Below are positions 1 through 8,751 of a stretch of 64,000 nucleotides of DNA, in pieces. Origin of the DNA: Gibbsiella quercinecans (GTDB taxonomy: Bacteria; Pseudomonadota; Gammaproteobacteria; Enterobacterales; Enterobacteriaceae); contig NZ_CP014136.1 of assembly GCF_002291425.1 (NCBI RefSeq), positions 5,284,925 through 5,348,924 of the forward strand. Reading direction: 5' to 3'. The notes below the pieces were generated by a model. It was not told where the DNA came from. It saw only the letters and a list, made by a program, of their open reading frames with translations, and made no database searches. The stretch's first letter is position 1. Each line of letters begins with the position of its first letter. The position numbers and the translations under genes are program-made.

Positions 1-198
1 CTGTGGCCGTTTGCTATCGGTTATTTTGAACAGGTGCAACTGCTGGTTGCCTGGTGCGAACTCCGCCAGACATTTCGCCATTTTCGCCTGGACCGCATTG
101 GGCAAATTACCGCGCTGGAACAGCGCTATCCGCGCCGCCGCCGCGCACTGTTGAAAGACTGGCGGCAACAGGAAGGGATCGCTACTGCCAAAAACTGA
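1..198 (+). CDS. WYL-domain (YafY/DeoR-type) transcriptional regulator, C-terminal fragment
   Basis: Only the last 65 residues are inside the window; the gene begins upstream. The reading frame is open from base 1 to a TGA at 196-198. The visible residues begin LWPFAIGYFEQVQLLVAWCE and continue with a FRHFRLDRI segment and a RYPRRRRALL tail. That is the usual C-terminal end of YafY-like proteins: a helix-turn-helix at the N-terminus followed by a WYL ligand-sensing domain. The call rests on this tail alone. The VOC gene starts 62 bases downstream on the same strand, so the two may be co-transcribed, as such regulators often are with small enzyme genes. The DNA-binding part cannot be assessed. 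Confidence 0.75.
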   Translation: MWPFAIGYFEQVQLLVAWCELRQTFRHFRLDRIGQITALEQRYPRRRRALLKDWRQQEGIATAKN

Positions 199-260
199 CA
201 GCGTGATTGTTTAGCCTATGGGTATCGGGCCAGCCGGCCTTTATCCATCAGGAGAACATT

Positions 261-635
261 ATGAATACCCCAGGCCTTACCCTGTTGTACGTCGACAATC
301 CCGAAAAAAGCGCCGCTTTCTACCGCCAACTGTTGGCGTTGGAGCCGGTCGAGCTTTCACCGACCTTTGCGTTATTTGTGTTTGATAACGGCAGCAAACT
401 GGGCTTATGGCAGCGCGATAAGGTAGTGCCGCCGGCTGAAACTGGTGGCGGCGGGGCAGAGTTCTGTTTTTTGTGTGCGACCGCGCAGCAGGTGGATGCG
501 CTCTACCAACAGTGGTGCGGGAAAAATGCGCCAATCATTCAGCCGCCGATAGAAATGGAGTTTGGCTATACCTTTGTGGCGACCGATCCCGATCGCCACC
601 GCCTGCGCGTTTATACGTTAAATAACGCGTCGTAA
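261..635 (+). CDS. VOC-family (glyoxalase/bleomycin-resistance fold) protein
   Basis: A 124-residue single-domain protein of the vicinal-oxygen-chelate fold. The pattern LLYVDNPEKSAAFYRQLL near the N-terminus and FVATDPDRHRLRVY at the end are the two beta-alpha-beta-beta-beta halves of the family. It resembles the phenazine-resistance EhpR/PhnB-like branch, which binds small aromatic compounds rather than catalysing a metal reaction; that assignment is from general similarity only. The start at 261 is chosen because AGGAGA sits a few bases upstream and the protein then begins exactly at the domain. It follows the regulator fragment on the same strand and converges with tus, leaving only six bases between stop codons. 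Substrate unknown. Confidence 0.75.
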   Translation: MNTPGLTLLYVDNPEKSAAFYRQLLALEPVELSPTFALFVFDNGSKLGLWQRDKVVPPAETGGGGAEFCFLCATAQQVDALYQQWCGKNAPIIQPPIEMEFGYTFVATDPDRHRLRVYTLNNAS

Positions 636-641
636 TGCCGC

Positions 642-1571
642 CTAGGCGTTGGTGTATAAATGCAGCCGCTTAATCAATAGCCGCAGCGGGCGGGCTTCAG
701 GTTTGTATTTGTGTGTTACCGCATTGGCATCGTAATTGAGCAGTTCGCCAATGCGCGGTATCTGCGGCCCGCTTTCTATCTGGCACAGCGCCAGCAGCGG
801 TAGCGGGCAGGGGTGTTGCACCTGTTTTTGCTGCTGCTGATACCACACGCGGGCGATCGGCTGTACCTTGACCGGCCGTTTGATCTTCAGCACCGCCTGC
901 TGCGGCAGGCGAGCGATATCCGCTATCTCGCGGCCTACCATTTCAGCCCACTGTTCGCGGTTGTAGGGCGGCACGGTGCGCCCGGCCTTTTGGCTCTTTT
1001 CCAACTGCCGCAGAATATCGTCCCGGCGTACATTTTTGATGATGTGCTTGTTGGCCCAGCCAAAACGCACCGAGTCCGGGTTAGTGAGCAGGGGGATCGT
1101 CCGGTAGGCGCTGAGAGTGAGCAGCCCATGCAGATGGGTATGCACAAAGTCAAAGCGCTGTTCCGGTGCCAGGCCGGATTCCACGGTGATAATGTGCTCC
1201 AGCTCGTTTTTTAATCGGTTAATGGTGGCGATGCGCTGGGTTAACGCCTGGTAGTCGTGGTGTTCCACCGCCAGGCACACCACGCCGGGCAGGCGTACTG
1301 CGGCCTTGCTGCTGATATGCTGCTTATTATGGTGGAGGAACAGCCGCTGATAGTGCGCCAGCGCCAAATCGCGCGCCTGTTGCCCAAGGTGTTGTTCAAC
1401 CGGGATCTGGGTAATTTCCTGGTGCTCTTTGCCTTTTTCAATTTCCGGCAGGGTGAACACCCGCGCGGCCAGCAGGCGCAGCGGCAGGATTTGCTGTTGC
1501 AACGTCGCCAGTTCCTGCTCCAGGGTGTTGAAGCAGGTATTCATGCGGCCTATAACATCGTATTTGCTCAT
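642..1571 (-). CDS. tus: DNA replication terminus site-binding protein Tus
   Basis: Tus binds Ter sites as a monomer and halts the replicative helicase from one direction, forming the replication-fork trap. The protein is 309 residues, the same length as E. coli Tus, and aligns from end to end. Visible family segments include the N-terminal YDVIGRMNTCFNTLEQEL, the central SVRFGWANKHIIKNVRRDDIL with its DNA-contacting interdomain strands, and the C-terminal LNYDANAVTHKYKPEARPLR. A Ter site lies 12 bases upstream of the start codon, overlapping the presumed promoter, as TerB does in E. coli; this arrangement lets Tus repress its own transcription. The presence of tus places the window in the chromosome terminus. 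Confidence 0.96.
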   Translation of the reverse strand: MSKYDVIGRMNTCFNTLEQELATLQQQILPLRLLAARVFTLPEIEKGKEHQEITQIPVEQHLGQQARDLALAHYQRLFLHHNKQHISSKAAVRLPGVVCLAVEHHDYQALTQRIATINRLKNELEHIITVESGLAPEQRFDFVHTHLHGLLTLSAYRTIPLLTNPDSVRFGWANKHIIKNVRRDDILRQLEKSQKAGRTVPPYNREQWAEMVGREIADIARLPQQAVLKIKRPVKVQPIARVWYQQQQKQVQHPCPLPLLALCQIESGPQIPRIGELLNYDANAVTHKYKPEARPLRLLIKRLHLYTNA

Positions 1572-1582
1572 TATGTTACCCC

Positions 1583-1605
1583 ATTTTAGTTACAACATAT
1601 ATTAT
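1583..1605 (-). promoter_or_regulatory. ter: Ter site (Tus-binding replication terminator) in the tus promoter
   Basis: Read on the minus strand, fifteen consecutive bases (TATGTTGTAACTAAA, 1585-1599) are identical to positions 7-21 of E. coli TerB, and 18 of 23 bases agree overall. Position 6, at base 1600, is A instead of the G found in the E. coli Ter sites I can recall. Its partner C6 is the base flipped into Tus to lock the complex. The position-6 end, which is the blocking face, points toward higher coordinates, so forks coming from the dif side would be stopped. That matches the E. coli layout of TerB and dif. Confidence 0.85.
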
Positions 1606-1691
1606 AAGGCATCAACCAAAGGGGGCAACATCAGCAACGGTGAACATAGGAAATAAAGCGGAAACCACGTCATGCAGCAAGAAATTGTCAT

Positions 1692-1715
1692 GCCGAGGGC
1701 CAGCGGGCCCTCAGC
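1692..1715 (-). terminator. Terminator-like hairpin downstream of ynfM
   Basis: A GAGGGCC/GGCCCTC stem with a four-base loop, extended by two more pairs after one mismatch, lies 14 bases past the ynfM stop codon. In the minus direction it is followed by ATGACAATTTCTTG, a weak T-rich tail. Confidence 0.5.
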
Positions 1716-1729
1716 ATAAGATAGGGCGA

Positions 1730-3025
1730 TTAGATGCGTGCAGCTTCCGGCAGTTGTTTCAGATAATGCACAACCAGCAGAGCCAGCAGCAGCATAATAC
1801 TGATAAAGCCAACCACGCCGATCCAGCCAAAGCTGTGCCAAAATACGCCGCCTAACGTCCCGGCGATACTGGAGCCGGCGTAGTAACAGAACAGGTATAG
1901 CGAGGAAGCCTGGCCTTTTGCCCGGCGGGCGCGGCGGCCAATCCAACTGCTGGCCACCGAGTGGGAAGCGAAAAAGCCCGCGGAGAACAGCATCATGCCG
2001 ATAAACACCACGGCAATCGGCGCCAGGGCGGTGATCACCACGCCAGCCAGCATGATCAGGATAGACGCCCGCAACACCGGCCCACGCCCGAAGCGGGCGG
2101 TCAACGCCCCGGCTTTCGGCGAACTGTATGAACCTGTGAGGTACACCACCGACAGCAACCCCACAACGGCCTGGCTTAAGTGATAGGGGTTTTCCAGCAG
2201 GCGATAGCCAATGTAGTTAAACAGCGTGACAAAGCTGCCCATCAACAGGAAGCCTTCGGCAAACAACAACGGCAGCCCTTTGTCGTGCCAGTGCAGTTTA
2301 AAATTGATTAGCAGCGTGCGCGGGCGTAACGAACTGGCCCTGAAGTGCCGTGAAGCGGGCAGAATGCGCCAGAACATACAGGCGGCGGCCAACGCCAACA
2401 GCCCAATGAACGCCAGGGCAATACGCCAACTGAAGAAATCCGTCAGCACACCGGTGATCAGGCGCCCGCTCATGCCGCCGATAGAGTTACCGCTGATATA
2501 AAGCCCCATGGAAAAGGCGACAAAGCTGGGATGGATTTCTTCACTTAGATAGGTCATGCCAACCGCCGCCACACCGCTGAGCGAAAGGCCAATCAGGGCG
2601 CGCATCAGCAAGATGCCTTGCCAACTGCTCATAAACGCGCAGATTAGCGTGCAAACGGCGGCCAGCAGCAAAGCGACGACCATCACCGACTTGCGGCCGA
2701 TGGCATCGGAAAGCGGCCCGGTGAACATCAGGCCTATCGCCAATAATGCGGTGGAAAGCGACAGTGACAGGCTACTTTCCGCCGGCGAGATGCCAAAATC
2801 CTGCGATAACACCGGCAATATGGGTTGCACGCAGTAGAGCAAGGCGAAGGTCGCTAACCCGGCAGAAAATAGCGCCAGCGTCACGCGCATAAATTGCGGC
2901 GTGCCACGTTCAATATAAGGGAGTCTATTTAGGGAAGCGCGTTTGGTTTTTGGTGCTGGGGCCGTGTCATCATTGGCGGCCGGCGTCGACGGCATAGCGG
3001 CCGCTGAACGCTGAGGGGTTGTCAC
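1730..3025 (-). CDS. ynfM: MFS transporter YnfM
   Basis: An inner-membrane major facilitator exporter of 431 residues. A hydrophilic, alanine-rich N-terminal extension of about 45 residues precedes twelve hydrophobic segments. The loop GPLSDAIGRKSVMVV between helices 2 and 3 is the MFS signature, and MTYLSEEIHPSFVAFSMGLYISG is typical of the YnfM group. Substrate is unknown; relatives are described as arabinose- or amino-acid-efflux-like. The start is a GTG at 3025 with AAGGAAA just upstream. It is transcribed divergently from the LysR gene ynfL across a 119-base AT-rich gap, and the same pair sits beside mlc in E. coli. YnfL is therefore the likely regulator. Confidence 0.9.
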   Translation of the reverse strand: MTTPQRSAAAMPSTPAANDDTAPAPKTKRASLNRLPYIERGTPQFMRVTLALFSAGLATFALLYCVQPILPVLSQDFGISPAESSLSLSLSTALLAIGLMFTGPLSDAIGRKSVMVVALLLAAVCTLICAFMSSWQGILLMRALIGLSLSGVAAVGMTYLSEEIHPSFVAFSMGLYISGNSIGGMSGRLITGVLTDFFSWRIALAFIGLLALAAACMFWRILPASRHFRASSLRPRTLLINFKLHWHDKGLPLLFAEGFLLMGSFVTLFNYIGYRLLENPYHLSQAVVGLLSVVYLTGSYSSPKAGALTARFGRGPVLRASILIMLAGVVITALAPIAVVFIGMMLFSAGFFASHSVASSWIGRRARRAKGQASSLYLFCYYAGSSIAGTLGGVFWHSFGWIGVVGFISIMLLLALLVVHYLKQLPEAARI

Positions 3026-3144
3026 AGTGTTTCCTTACCGAACTTCGGGTGAGTTAAATAGGTGCTACGTTGGTGTGGAAAATGATAGGTAGCCCGTACT
3101 ATTTTGTCTAATATATTAATCATTAAAATTGATACGTATTAAAT

Positions 3145-4038
3145 ATGAATATTGAGCTAAGACACCTCCGGTATTTCATTACCGTGGCTGAAGAGTTGCA
3201 CTTTGGCCGCGCCGCAGAGCGGCTGCGTATTTCCCAGCCGCCGCTGAGCCAACAAATTCAGGCACTGGAAGAAATGGTCGGCGCCAGGCTGTTGTCCCGT
3301 AACAGCCGCAACGTGACGCTCACGCAGGCAGGGGAAATGTTCCTCAAGGAAGCCTATCAGGTTATCGATCAGGTAAACCGGGCGGCAGAAAAGGCCGCGC
3401 GCCTTGAGCGTGGCGAAATAGGGGAGTTGACCATCGGCTTTACCTCTTCTGCGCCGTTCATTACCGCCGTGGCCCGAAGCCTGCGGGCATTTCGCCATCA
3501 GCACCCGGAAGTGCACATCAAAATGCAGGAAATCAACTCCCGGCAGCAGTTGAACCCATTGCTGAACGGCGAACTGGATCTGGGCGTTATGCGTAATACC
3601 CGCCTGCCGGACGCGCTTTGCCATGAGGTGTTGTTGCATGAGCCGCTTGTGGCAGTGGTACCGGCGGGGCACTCGCTTAACCAGATTGCGCCCGGCGGGC
3701 TGCGTTTTCACCATCTGGCGCAGGAACCGTTCGTGTTTTTCGCGCGTGAAGTCGGCACGGCGTTATACGACGAAACGCTCTCGATGCTCGGCCGCGCGGG
3801 TGTCACTCCGTTCATTACCCAGGAAGTGGGGGAAGCGATGACCATCATCGGCCTGGTCTCCTCCGGGCTGGGTATTTCCATTCTGCCGGCGTCTTTTGCC
3901 CGGGTTAAAATTGATGGCGTTCGTTACCTGCCGTTGGCGGAACCGGAAGCGTTGACCGAAGTGTGGCTGGTATTCCATCGCCAACGGCCGCTAACCGCAG
4001 CGGCCAAGACGCTGCAGGCGCTAATGCTACGGCGTTAA
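3145..4038 (+). CDS. ynfL: LysR-family regulator YnfL
   Basis: A 297-residue LysR-type regulator. The N-terminal winged helix is clear (residues 1-60: LRHLRYFITVAEELHFGRAA followed by LRISQPPLSQQIQALEEMVG), and a linker helix and a two-lobed effector domain follow. The effector domain contains GELTIGFTSSAPF and a distal SSGLGISILPASFA segment. Its divergent position next to ynfM and upstream of mlc matches E. coli ynfL. It probably controls ynfM and itself from the shared intergenic region. The ligand is unknown. Among LysR proteins it resembles the CatR/BenM-like branch with short aromatic or hydrophobic effectors, but this is only an impression from the sequence. Confidence 0.9.
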   Translation: MNIELRHLRYFITVAEELHFGRAAERLRISQPPLSQQIQALEEMVGARLLSRNSRNVTLTQAGEMFLKEAYQVIDQVNRAAEKAARLERGEIGELTIGFTSSAPFITAVARSLRAFRHQHPEVHIKMQEINSRQQLNPLLNGELDLGVMRNTRLPDALCHEVLLHEPLVAVVPAGHSLNQIAPGGLRFHHLAQEPFVFFAREVGTALYDETLSMLGRAGVTPFITQEVGEAMTIIGLVSSGLGISILPASFARVKIDGVRYLPLAEPEALTEVWLVFHRQRPLTAAAKTLQALMLRR

Positions 4039-4200
4039 CCGCCAAACTTTACGTGGCACAAATTGGTGTTACCTGCAGCGAAAAATGGCGAATTTGTGCT
4101 GTAAATCACATAAATAATCAAACAGTTGACGCCTTCTGATAAAAGCTCCACCATAGCCACTAATCTTTATTTAGAAGCGCGAAAATAGTAGGAGCAGCGT

Positions 4201-5418
4201 GTGATCGCGGACGGGAAGCCTGGGCATATTGACCAGATTAAGCAGACCAATGCCGGTGCGGTATATCGGCTGATTGATCTGTGGGGGCCTGTTTCGCGCA
4301 TTGAGTTGTCAAAACGCGCGCAGCTCGCGCCAGCCAGCATTACCAAAATTGTGCGTGAGTTACTTGAAGCCCACCTGGTGAAAGAAACCGAATACCAGGA
4401 AGTAGGCAGTCGCGGCCGGCCGGCGGTGGGGTTGGTGCTGGATACCGAAGCCTGGCATTACCTTTCAATCCGCATCAGCCGGGGCAGTATTACGCTGGCG
4501 CTGCGGGATCTTAGCAGCCGTTTGGTGGTTGAAGATCTGCTGGCGCTTGCGGCAGATCACCCAGAGGCGCTATTGCAGCGGATCGTCACTGAAATCGACC
4601 AGTTTTTTATCCGCCATCAACAGAAACTCGAACGCCTCACCGCGATTGCCATCACTTTACCGGGCATCATTGACGTCGCCAACGGCATCGTGCACAGCAT
4701 GCCGTTTTACGACGTGCGTGAAATGCCGCTCGGCCCGGTGCTGGAAGAGCGCACCGGGCTGCCGGTGTTCATACAGCATGATATCAGTGCCTGGACTATG
4801 GCTGAAGCGCTGTACGGCGCTTCCCGCGGCAACCAGAACGTGATTCAGGTTGTGATCGACCATAATGTCGGCGCCGGGGTTATTTCCGGCGGCAGGGTGC
4901 TGCATGCCGGCAGCCACAGCGTGGTGGAAATTGGCCATACCCAGGTTGATCCCTATGGGAAACGTTGTTACTGCGGTAATCACGGCTGCCTGGAAACTGT
5001 CGCCAGCATTGAAAGCATTCTGGAACTCACCCAGCAGCGCCTGAACGGTGCGATAGATTCGATGTTGCAGGGCGTGCCGTTGAGCATTGAATCGTTGTGT
5101 GATGCGGCGTTGGCGGGCGATCAACTGGCGAAGGACGTTATTCTTGGCGTCGGCCATAGCGTGGGGCGCATTTTGGCGATCATGGTTAACCTGTTTAATC
5201 CGGAAAAAATCCTGGTGGGTTCGCCGTTAAACCGCGCCGCCGATATTCTTTTCCCGGCCATTCTTTCCTGCATTCGCCAGCAGTCGCTGCCCGCCTACAG
5301 CGAGCAGATTAAAGTGATCTCGACGCAGTTTTTCAATCAGGGCACGATGCCCGGCGCGGCGCTAGTAAAAGAAGCGTTATATAACGGCTCGTTGCTAGTG
5401 AAACTGCTGCAGGGTTAA
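4201..5418 (+). CDS. mlc: ROK-family transcriptional repressor Mlc (DgsA)
   Basis: Mlc represses ptsG, manXYZ and the pts operon. It is released from DNA when dephosphorylated EIIB-Glc (PtsG) sequesters it at the membrane. The 405-residue protein aligns throughout with E. coli Mlc (406 residues). The helix-turn-helix spans about residues 20-45 (GPVSRIELSKRAQLAPASIT), the ROK domain follows, and the zinc site CYCGNHGCLE lies near residue 260. The segment DISAWTMAEALYGASRG is also conserved. The start is a GTG preceded by AGTAGGAGCAGC. It sits between ynfL and bioD2 as in E. coli. Mlc may regulate the PTS genes at the far end of the window only if Mlc boxes exist there, and I saw none. Confidence 0.96.
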   Translation: MIADGKPGHIDQIKQTNAGAVYRLIDLWGPVSRIELSKRAQLAPASITKIVRELLEAHLVKETEYQEVGSRGRPAVGLVLDTEAWHYLSIRISRGSITLALRDLSSRLVVEDLLALAADHPEALLQRIVTEIDQFFIRHQQKLERLTAIAITLPGIIDVANGIVHSMPFYDVREMPLGPVLEERTGLPVFIQHDISAWTMAEALYGASRGNQNVIQVVIDHNVGAGVISGGRVLHAGSHSVVEIGHTQVDPYGKRCYCGNHGCLETVASIESILELTQQRLNGAIDSMLQGVPLSIESLCDAALAGDQLAKDVILGVGHSVGRILAIMVNLFNPEKILVGSPLNRAADILFPAILSCIRQQSLPAYSEQIKVISTQFFNQGTMPGAALVKEALYNGSLLVKLLQG

Positions 5419-5650
5419 TAAACAGGCGTAATAACATTTTCTGTTTTAACAACAAATATTGAGCTACCTCAATCCGCTTCGGATCGCCATCCCATAGACT
5501 TTTGCTTGTCATAGGCTGTGTCTCTTTTGGCCGCTGCGCCACGCTAACGTTTTGCCGTCAACGTGAACGGTGGTGGCGCTTGGTTCTCTCTCTGGGTTTC
5601 AGTCTGCATATTCAGCATCATTTTTATTAACGGAGTTTTCCGGGGCATTC

Positions 5651-6328
5651 ATGTTAAAGCGTTTATTTGTGACAGGTACGGATACCGACGTCGGTAAAAC
5701 TGTGGTTTCTCGCGCGTTGTTGCAGGCTTTTGCGGCACAAGGACGTTCTGTGGCAGGGTATAAGCCGATTGCGGCGCACTGCCTGGAAACTGATGAAGGC
5801 GTGCGCAATAAAGACGCTTTGGTTTTACAGGCATCGTCAACCATGCCGTTGTCTTATGAAGAAGTTAATCCTATCACCTGTATGGATGAGGTTTTCCACG
5901 CCCATGCAACGCAGGATATTGAATACAATGTCATGAGCCGCGGCCTGCAGCAGCTTTCCGCCAAGGCAGATACCGTGGTGGTTGAAGGCAGCGGCGGCTG
6001 GCGGGTGCTGATGAATGATTTACGCCCATATGCAGAATGGGTAGTGCAGGAGCAACTGCCGGTGATCCTGGTGGTCGGCATCAAATTAGGCTGCGTCAGC
6101 CACGCATTGCTGACGGCGCAATCGATCATTAACGATGGCCTGCCGCTGTTGGGCTGGGTAGCCAACCGCATCAACCCGGGGTTGGCTCACTATGCTGAAA
6201 CCATCGATGCGCTACAGTTGCGTATCCCGGCGCCATTGCTGGGCGAGATCCCGTATCTCCCACGTGCCGAGCAGCGGGAACTGGCGCACTATCTGGATAT
6301 TTCCCCATTGCTCGATCGCGAGGCATAA
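5651..6328 (+). CDS. bioD2: Dethiobiotin synthetase-like protein BioD2
   Basis: A 225-residue homologue of dethiobiotin synthase, the ATP-dependent enzyme that closes the ureido ring in biotin synthesis; this is the paralogue known as YnfK in E. coli. The P-loop GTDTDVGKTVVSRAL occupies residues 8-22, GYKPIAAHC follows, and VVEGSGGWRVLMND carries the acidic and glycine-rich substrate loop. The start at 5651 puts the P-loop at the usual distance from the N-terminus; earlier in-frame starts would add a 27-residue tail that does not belong to the family. The physiological need for a second BioD is unresolved. It lies between mlc and clcB, the same order as E. coli. Confidence 0.92.
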   Translation: MLKRLFVTGTDTDVGKTVVSRALLQAFAAQGRSVAGYKPIAAHCLETDEGVRNKDALVLQASSTMPLSYEEVNPITCMDEVFHAHATQDIEYNVMSRGLQQLSAKADTVVVEGSGGWRVLMNDLRPYAEWVVQEQLPVILVVGIKLGCVSHALLTAQSIINDGLPLLGWVANRINPGLAHYAETIDALQLRIPAPLLGEIPYLPRAEQRELAHYLDISPLLDREA

Positions 6329-6339
6329 CGTGCAGTTCG

Positions 6340-6370
6340 TTCACGCCCGCAGCTTTGGCGCGGGCGTGAA
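6340..6370. terminator. Bidirectional hairpin between bioD2 and clcB
   Basis: An 11-base perfect inverted repeat (TTCACGCCCGC and its complement) with a nine-base loop fills the gap between the convergent bioD2 and clcB stop codons. There is no long T tract on either side, so termination strength is uncertain. Confidence 0.5.
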
Positions 6371-6373
6371 TGC

Positions 6374-7654
6374 CTAAGCATTGTGGTAAACCGAAACCTG
6401 GCGTAGCCCGCGTGAAACGGTGGTGGCTACCACGCAAGAAAGCAAAAACCCCGGCAGCAACGCATATTCTCCCGTCATTTCAAATACCATTAGCGCGGCC
6501 ATGACCGGCGCGTGAGTCGTGGCGGCAAGAAAGGTTGCCATCCCGGTCAGCGCCATTAGCAATGGTGTAGTGGCGCCCAGCGCCGGCCACATGGCGCACA
6601 GTTGTCCAATGACTGAACCCAAAGCCGCGCCAACAAACAGCGTGGGGGTGAAAACGCCGCCCGGGGCGCCGGAGCCGCTGCTGGCCAGCACCGCCAGCAG
6701 CTTACATAGCAGGATCGCACTGACCAGCAACGCGCCCGGCGGTGCCGAGAGCAGCGCCTGCACCACGCTGTAACCATTGCCCCAGGCCTGGGGAAACACC
6801 AGCGAAAGCAAACCGACAATCAACCCGCCGAGCGCCAACTGAAACGGCGGCTTCAGGCGCAACGCGCGGAAACCACGCCCGCTGGCCGCCAGCCCCCACA
6901 GAAACAACGGGCCGCCAATCCCGGCCACGACGCCCAGCAAGGCCATCAGCAGATATTGCAACGGCCAGGGCGAAGGAAGGTTTTCGACGGCATACAGCGG
7001 CGCCTGGCCGCCATTGAGCAGGTTGGTAAGCAGCAGGGCGCTGACAGCCGAGATCACAACTGGCCCCAGAGAGGCCAGCATCAAGGTACCGAAAAGGATT
7101 TCGGCGATAAACAGGCTGCCGGCCAGCGGCGCATGATAGGCGCTGGCCATACCGGCGGCGGCGCCACAGGCAACCCATAGTTTCCATTCACGCGCGTGGG
7201 TAAAGCGCTGGGCAAACACCGATGCCACCAATGCCGCCAGCAGAATCATCGCCCCTTCACGGCCGATAGCGCTGCCGCTGGAGACCACTAACAGCGAAGC
7301 CAGACACTTCACCAGGCTGGCGCTGACGCCAAGCCGCCCGTCGCCGGTTTCGATCGCTTCCATGTAGTCGGTTGGCGCCGCCGGGCGTTGGTGCCGGTAG
7401 CGTTGATAGATCCAGAGCAGCAGCCCTGCCGCCAACCCGCCCAGAGCCGGCGTCAGCACCCGTCGCCAGCCCGGCAGCGCTGCCGCCGCGGCAACCAGGC
7501 TGCCGCTGTTGTGATCCAACAGCAACCATTCAAGCAGCAGCATGGCGCTATGGAATCCCCAGACGGCCAGTGCGGCGGCCAGGCCAATAAAAATGGCGAT
7601 AAATAGCCGCCGCAGCAGGGCGCGATATTGGTACAGGTGGGCCCAAGGTTTCAT
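6374..7654 (-). CDS. clcB: Voltage-gated ClC-type chloride channel ClcB
   Basis: A 426-residue inner-membrane ClC-family protein. In E. coli, ClcB works with ClcA in extreme acid resistance by moving chloride. Family motifs are present in order: [15 protein letters not shown] (selectivity filter and gating glutamate, about residue 135), [15 protein letters not shown] (about 180), GNGYSVVQ, and [16 protein letters not shown] (about 310), followed by [18 protein letters not shown]. The longer frame reaching 7747 contains an implausible His-rich leader. The methionine at 7654 has GAAAG upstream and places the first helix near the N-terminus as in E. coli. Gene order with bioD2 and ynfD is ancestral. 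Confidence 0.93.
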   Translation of the reverse strand: MKPWAHLYQYRALLRRLFIAIFIGLAAALAVWGFHSAMLLLEWLLLDHNSGSLVAAAAALPGWRRVLTPALGGLAAGLLLWIYQRYRHQRPAAPTDYMEAIETGDGRLGVSASLVKCLASLLVVSSGSAIGREGAMILLAALVASVFAQRFTHAREWKLWVACGAAAGMASAYHAPLAGSLFIAEILFGTLMLASLGPVVISAVSALLLTNLLNGGQAPLYAVENLPSPWPLQYLLMALLGVVAGIGGPLFLWGLAASGRGFRALRLKPPFQLALGGLIVGLLSLVFPQAWGNGYSVVQALLSAPPGALLVSAILLCKLLAVLASSGSGAPGGVFTPTLFVGAALGSVIGQLCAMWPALGATTPLLMALTGMATFLAATTHAPVMAALMVFEMTGEYALLPGFLLSCVVATTVSRGLRQVSVYHNA

Positions 7655-7761
7655 ATGTCTTTCAAAGTAAGCGAAAAAGGGAAGGCGATGCGTACATTGT
7701 GCGTGTCTGTGCAGGTGAAAACCAGAGAATTGTTGCGCAGGGAACAATAGGTGGGATTATC

Positions 7762-7792
7762 CCAAAAGAGAGGGGCCGTTGCTACGGCCCCT
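7762..7792 (-). terminator. Rho-independent terminator of ynfD
   Basis: Nine-base stem AGGGGCCGT with its complement and a four-base loop, followed on the minus strand by CTCTTTTGGG, directly downstream of ynfD. Confidence 0.7.
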
Positions 7793-7805
7793 GGGGAAGT
7801 GCGGA

Positions 7806-8090
7806 TTACTGCGGCGCGCCGCTATCCTGGCTGGCATCACTGCCTTCGCCATCGCCGGACAAGCGGGTATAGACAATTTTCTGCGTGTCGTTTTCGCAGT
7901 GCCCAACCACCTGGCCGCCGGCCTGGTCGGCCTGATCGTTAGCCACAATATCCAGCTTGAAACCCGATTCGGGCACGCCGTTATTGATGATCTTCTGGGC
8001 GATGTCTGCCTTTACGCTTTCGCATGACGCAAAAGCGGCCAGCGGTGCGGCAGCCAGCACAAGTACACTTGCTATAAGCGCTTTTTTCAT
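7806..8090 (-). CDS. ynfD: Exported DUF1161 protein (YnfD)
   Basis: A 94-residue periplasmic protein of unknown function. The N-terminus is a standard signal peptide (MKKALIASVLVLAAAPLAAFA) followed by the mature CESVKADIAQKIINNGVP, VVGHCENDTQKIVYTR and a hydrophilic acidic tail. The two cysteines probably form a disulphide. DUF1161 includes E. coli YnfD, which sits in the same neighbourhood near clcB. The start at 8090 is chosen over the in-frame ATG at 8111 because AAGGATGGTAGG precedes it and the signal peptide then starts at residue 1. A terminator follows the stop. It is not obviously in an operon with ynfB, as 88 bases separate the two genes. Confidence 0.85.
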   Translation of the reverse strand: MKKALIASVLVLAAAPLAAFASCESVKADIAQKIINNGVPESGFKLDIVANDQADQAGGQVVGHCENDTQKIVYTRLSGDGEGSDASQDSGAPQ

Positions 8091-8178
8091 CCTACCATCC
8101 TTATTTGCCATGAATTCCGTTTCTGAGGATAACAGCTGTTATCACAGAGTTTAACCAACGCGCGCCTTCGCCTGCCGA

Positions 8179-8547
8179 TTAAGGATTAATCCGACGTCCA
8201 GTCTGGCGATCCAGGCATTTACGGGTATTGGGTTCCCAATAAGCGTTGACGTTGGTGCTATCGTTACAGCGATCTTCATCATCAATCGCTTTATCGAACT
8301 TGTCGAACTCTTTCTCTGTCCGATTGTTAACCTTGTTACGCAGCGTACGCGTCTCGTTCCACTGCTCTTTGCTCTGGCGGGCCGCTTCGTTGTTTAATGC
8401 GCTATTGCCGCTGCCATCGACGGTGACGCAGGTACTGCCCTGTGTGCAGGTAGCGGCAACGGCCGGCCCCTGCCACGCACCAATAAACACCAACATTGCG
8501 GCTGGCAGCATTCCACGCAGCAACCACGGAGTAGACATTTTCTTCAT
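8179..8547 (-). CDS. ynfB: Exported DUF1283 / UPF0482 protein (YnfB)
   Basis: A 122-residue secreted protein of unknown function. The signal peptide covers about residues 1-33 and ends at PAVAA; the mature part contains [20 protein letters not shown] and [20 protein letters not shown], which match E. coli YnfB closely. A pair of cysteines in the mature part (EDRCNDS and RKCLDRQ) suggests a disulphide. The start at 8547 has AAGGATG upstream; the longer frame to 8664 would put a non-homologous 39-residue stretch ahead of the signal peptide. In E. coli speG and ynfC lie between ynfB and ynfD; here they are missing and the two genes are neighbours. Confidence 0.87.
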   Translation of the reverse strand: MKKMSTPWLLRGMLPAAMLVFIGAWQGPAVAATCTQGSTCVTVDGSGNSALNNEAARQSKEQWNETRTLRNKVNNRTEKEFDKFDKAIDDEDRCNDSTNVNAYWEPNTRKCLDRQTGRRINP

Positions 8548-8721
8548 CGATTCATCCTTATGATTTCGCGTTGCGCGGTGATAACAACGCCATATAATCT
8601 CGCCACTGGGCGTAGGCGGCACTATACCATTACGATCTTGGACGATGCCAGTTACCTGCCGCATTCGTTTACTTTTTAGAGAGGGAGATCATGGCGCAGG
8701 GGAAAGAGGGACCCTATTGAG

Positions 8722-8745
8722 GCCGGCGGCTATGGCGCCGCCGGC
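8722..8745 (-). terminator. Hairpin downstream of ydfG
   Basis: A nine-base GCCGGCGGC/GCCGCCGGC inverted repeat with a six-base loop ends seven bases past the ydfG stop codon. There is no T tract, so it is a possible terminator or 3'-end stabiliser. Confidence 0.4.
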
Positions 8746-8751
8746 AAGGCA

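Noticed and set aside
5419-5650. Gap between mlc and bioD2 searched for a small RNA or gene
   Set aside because: No hairpin with T tract and no frame with a ribosome site was found.
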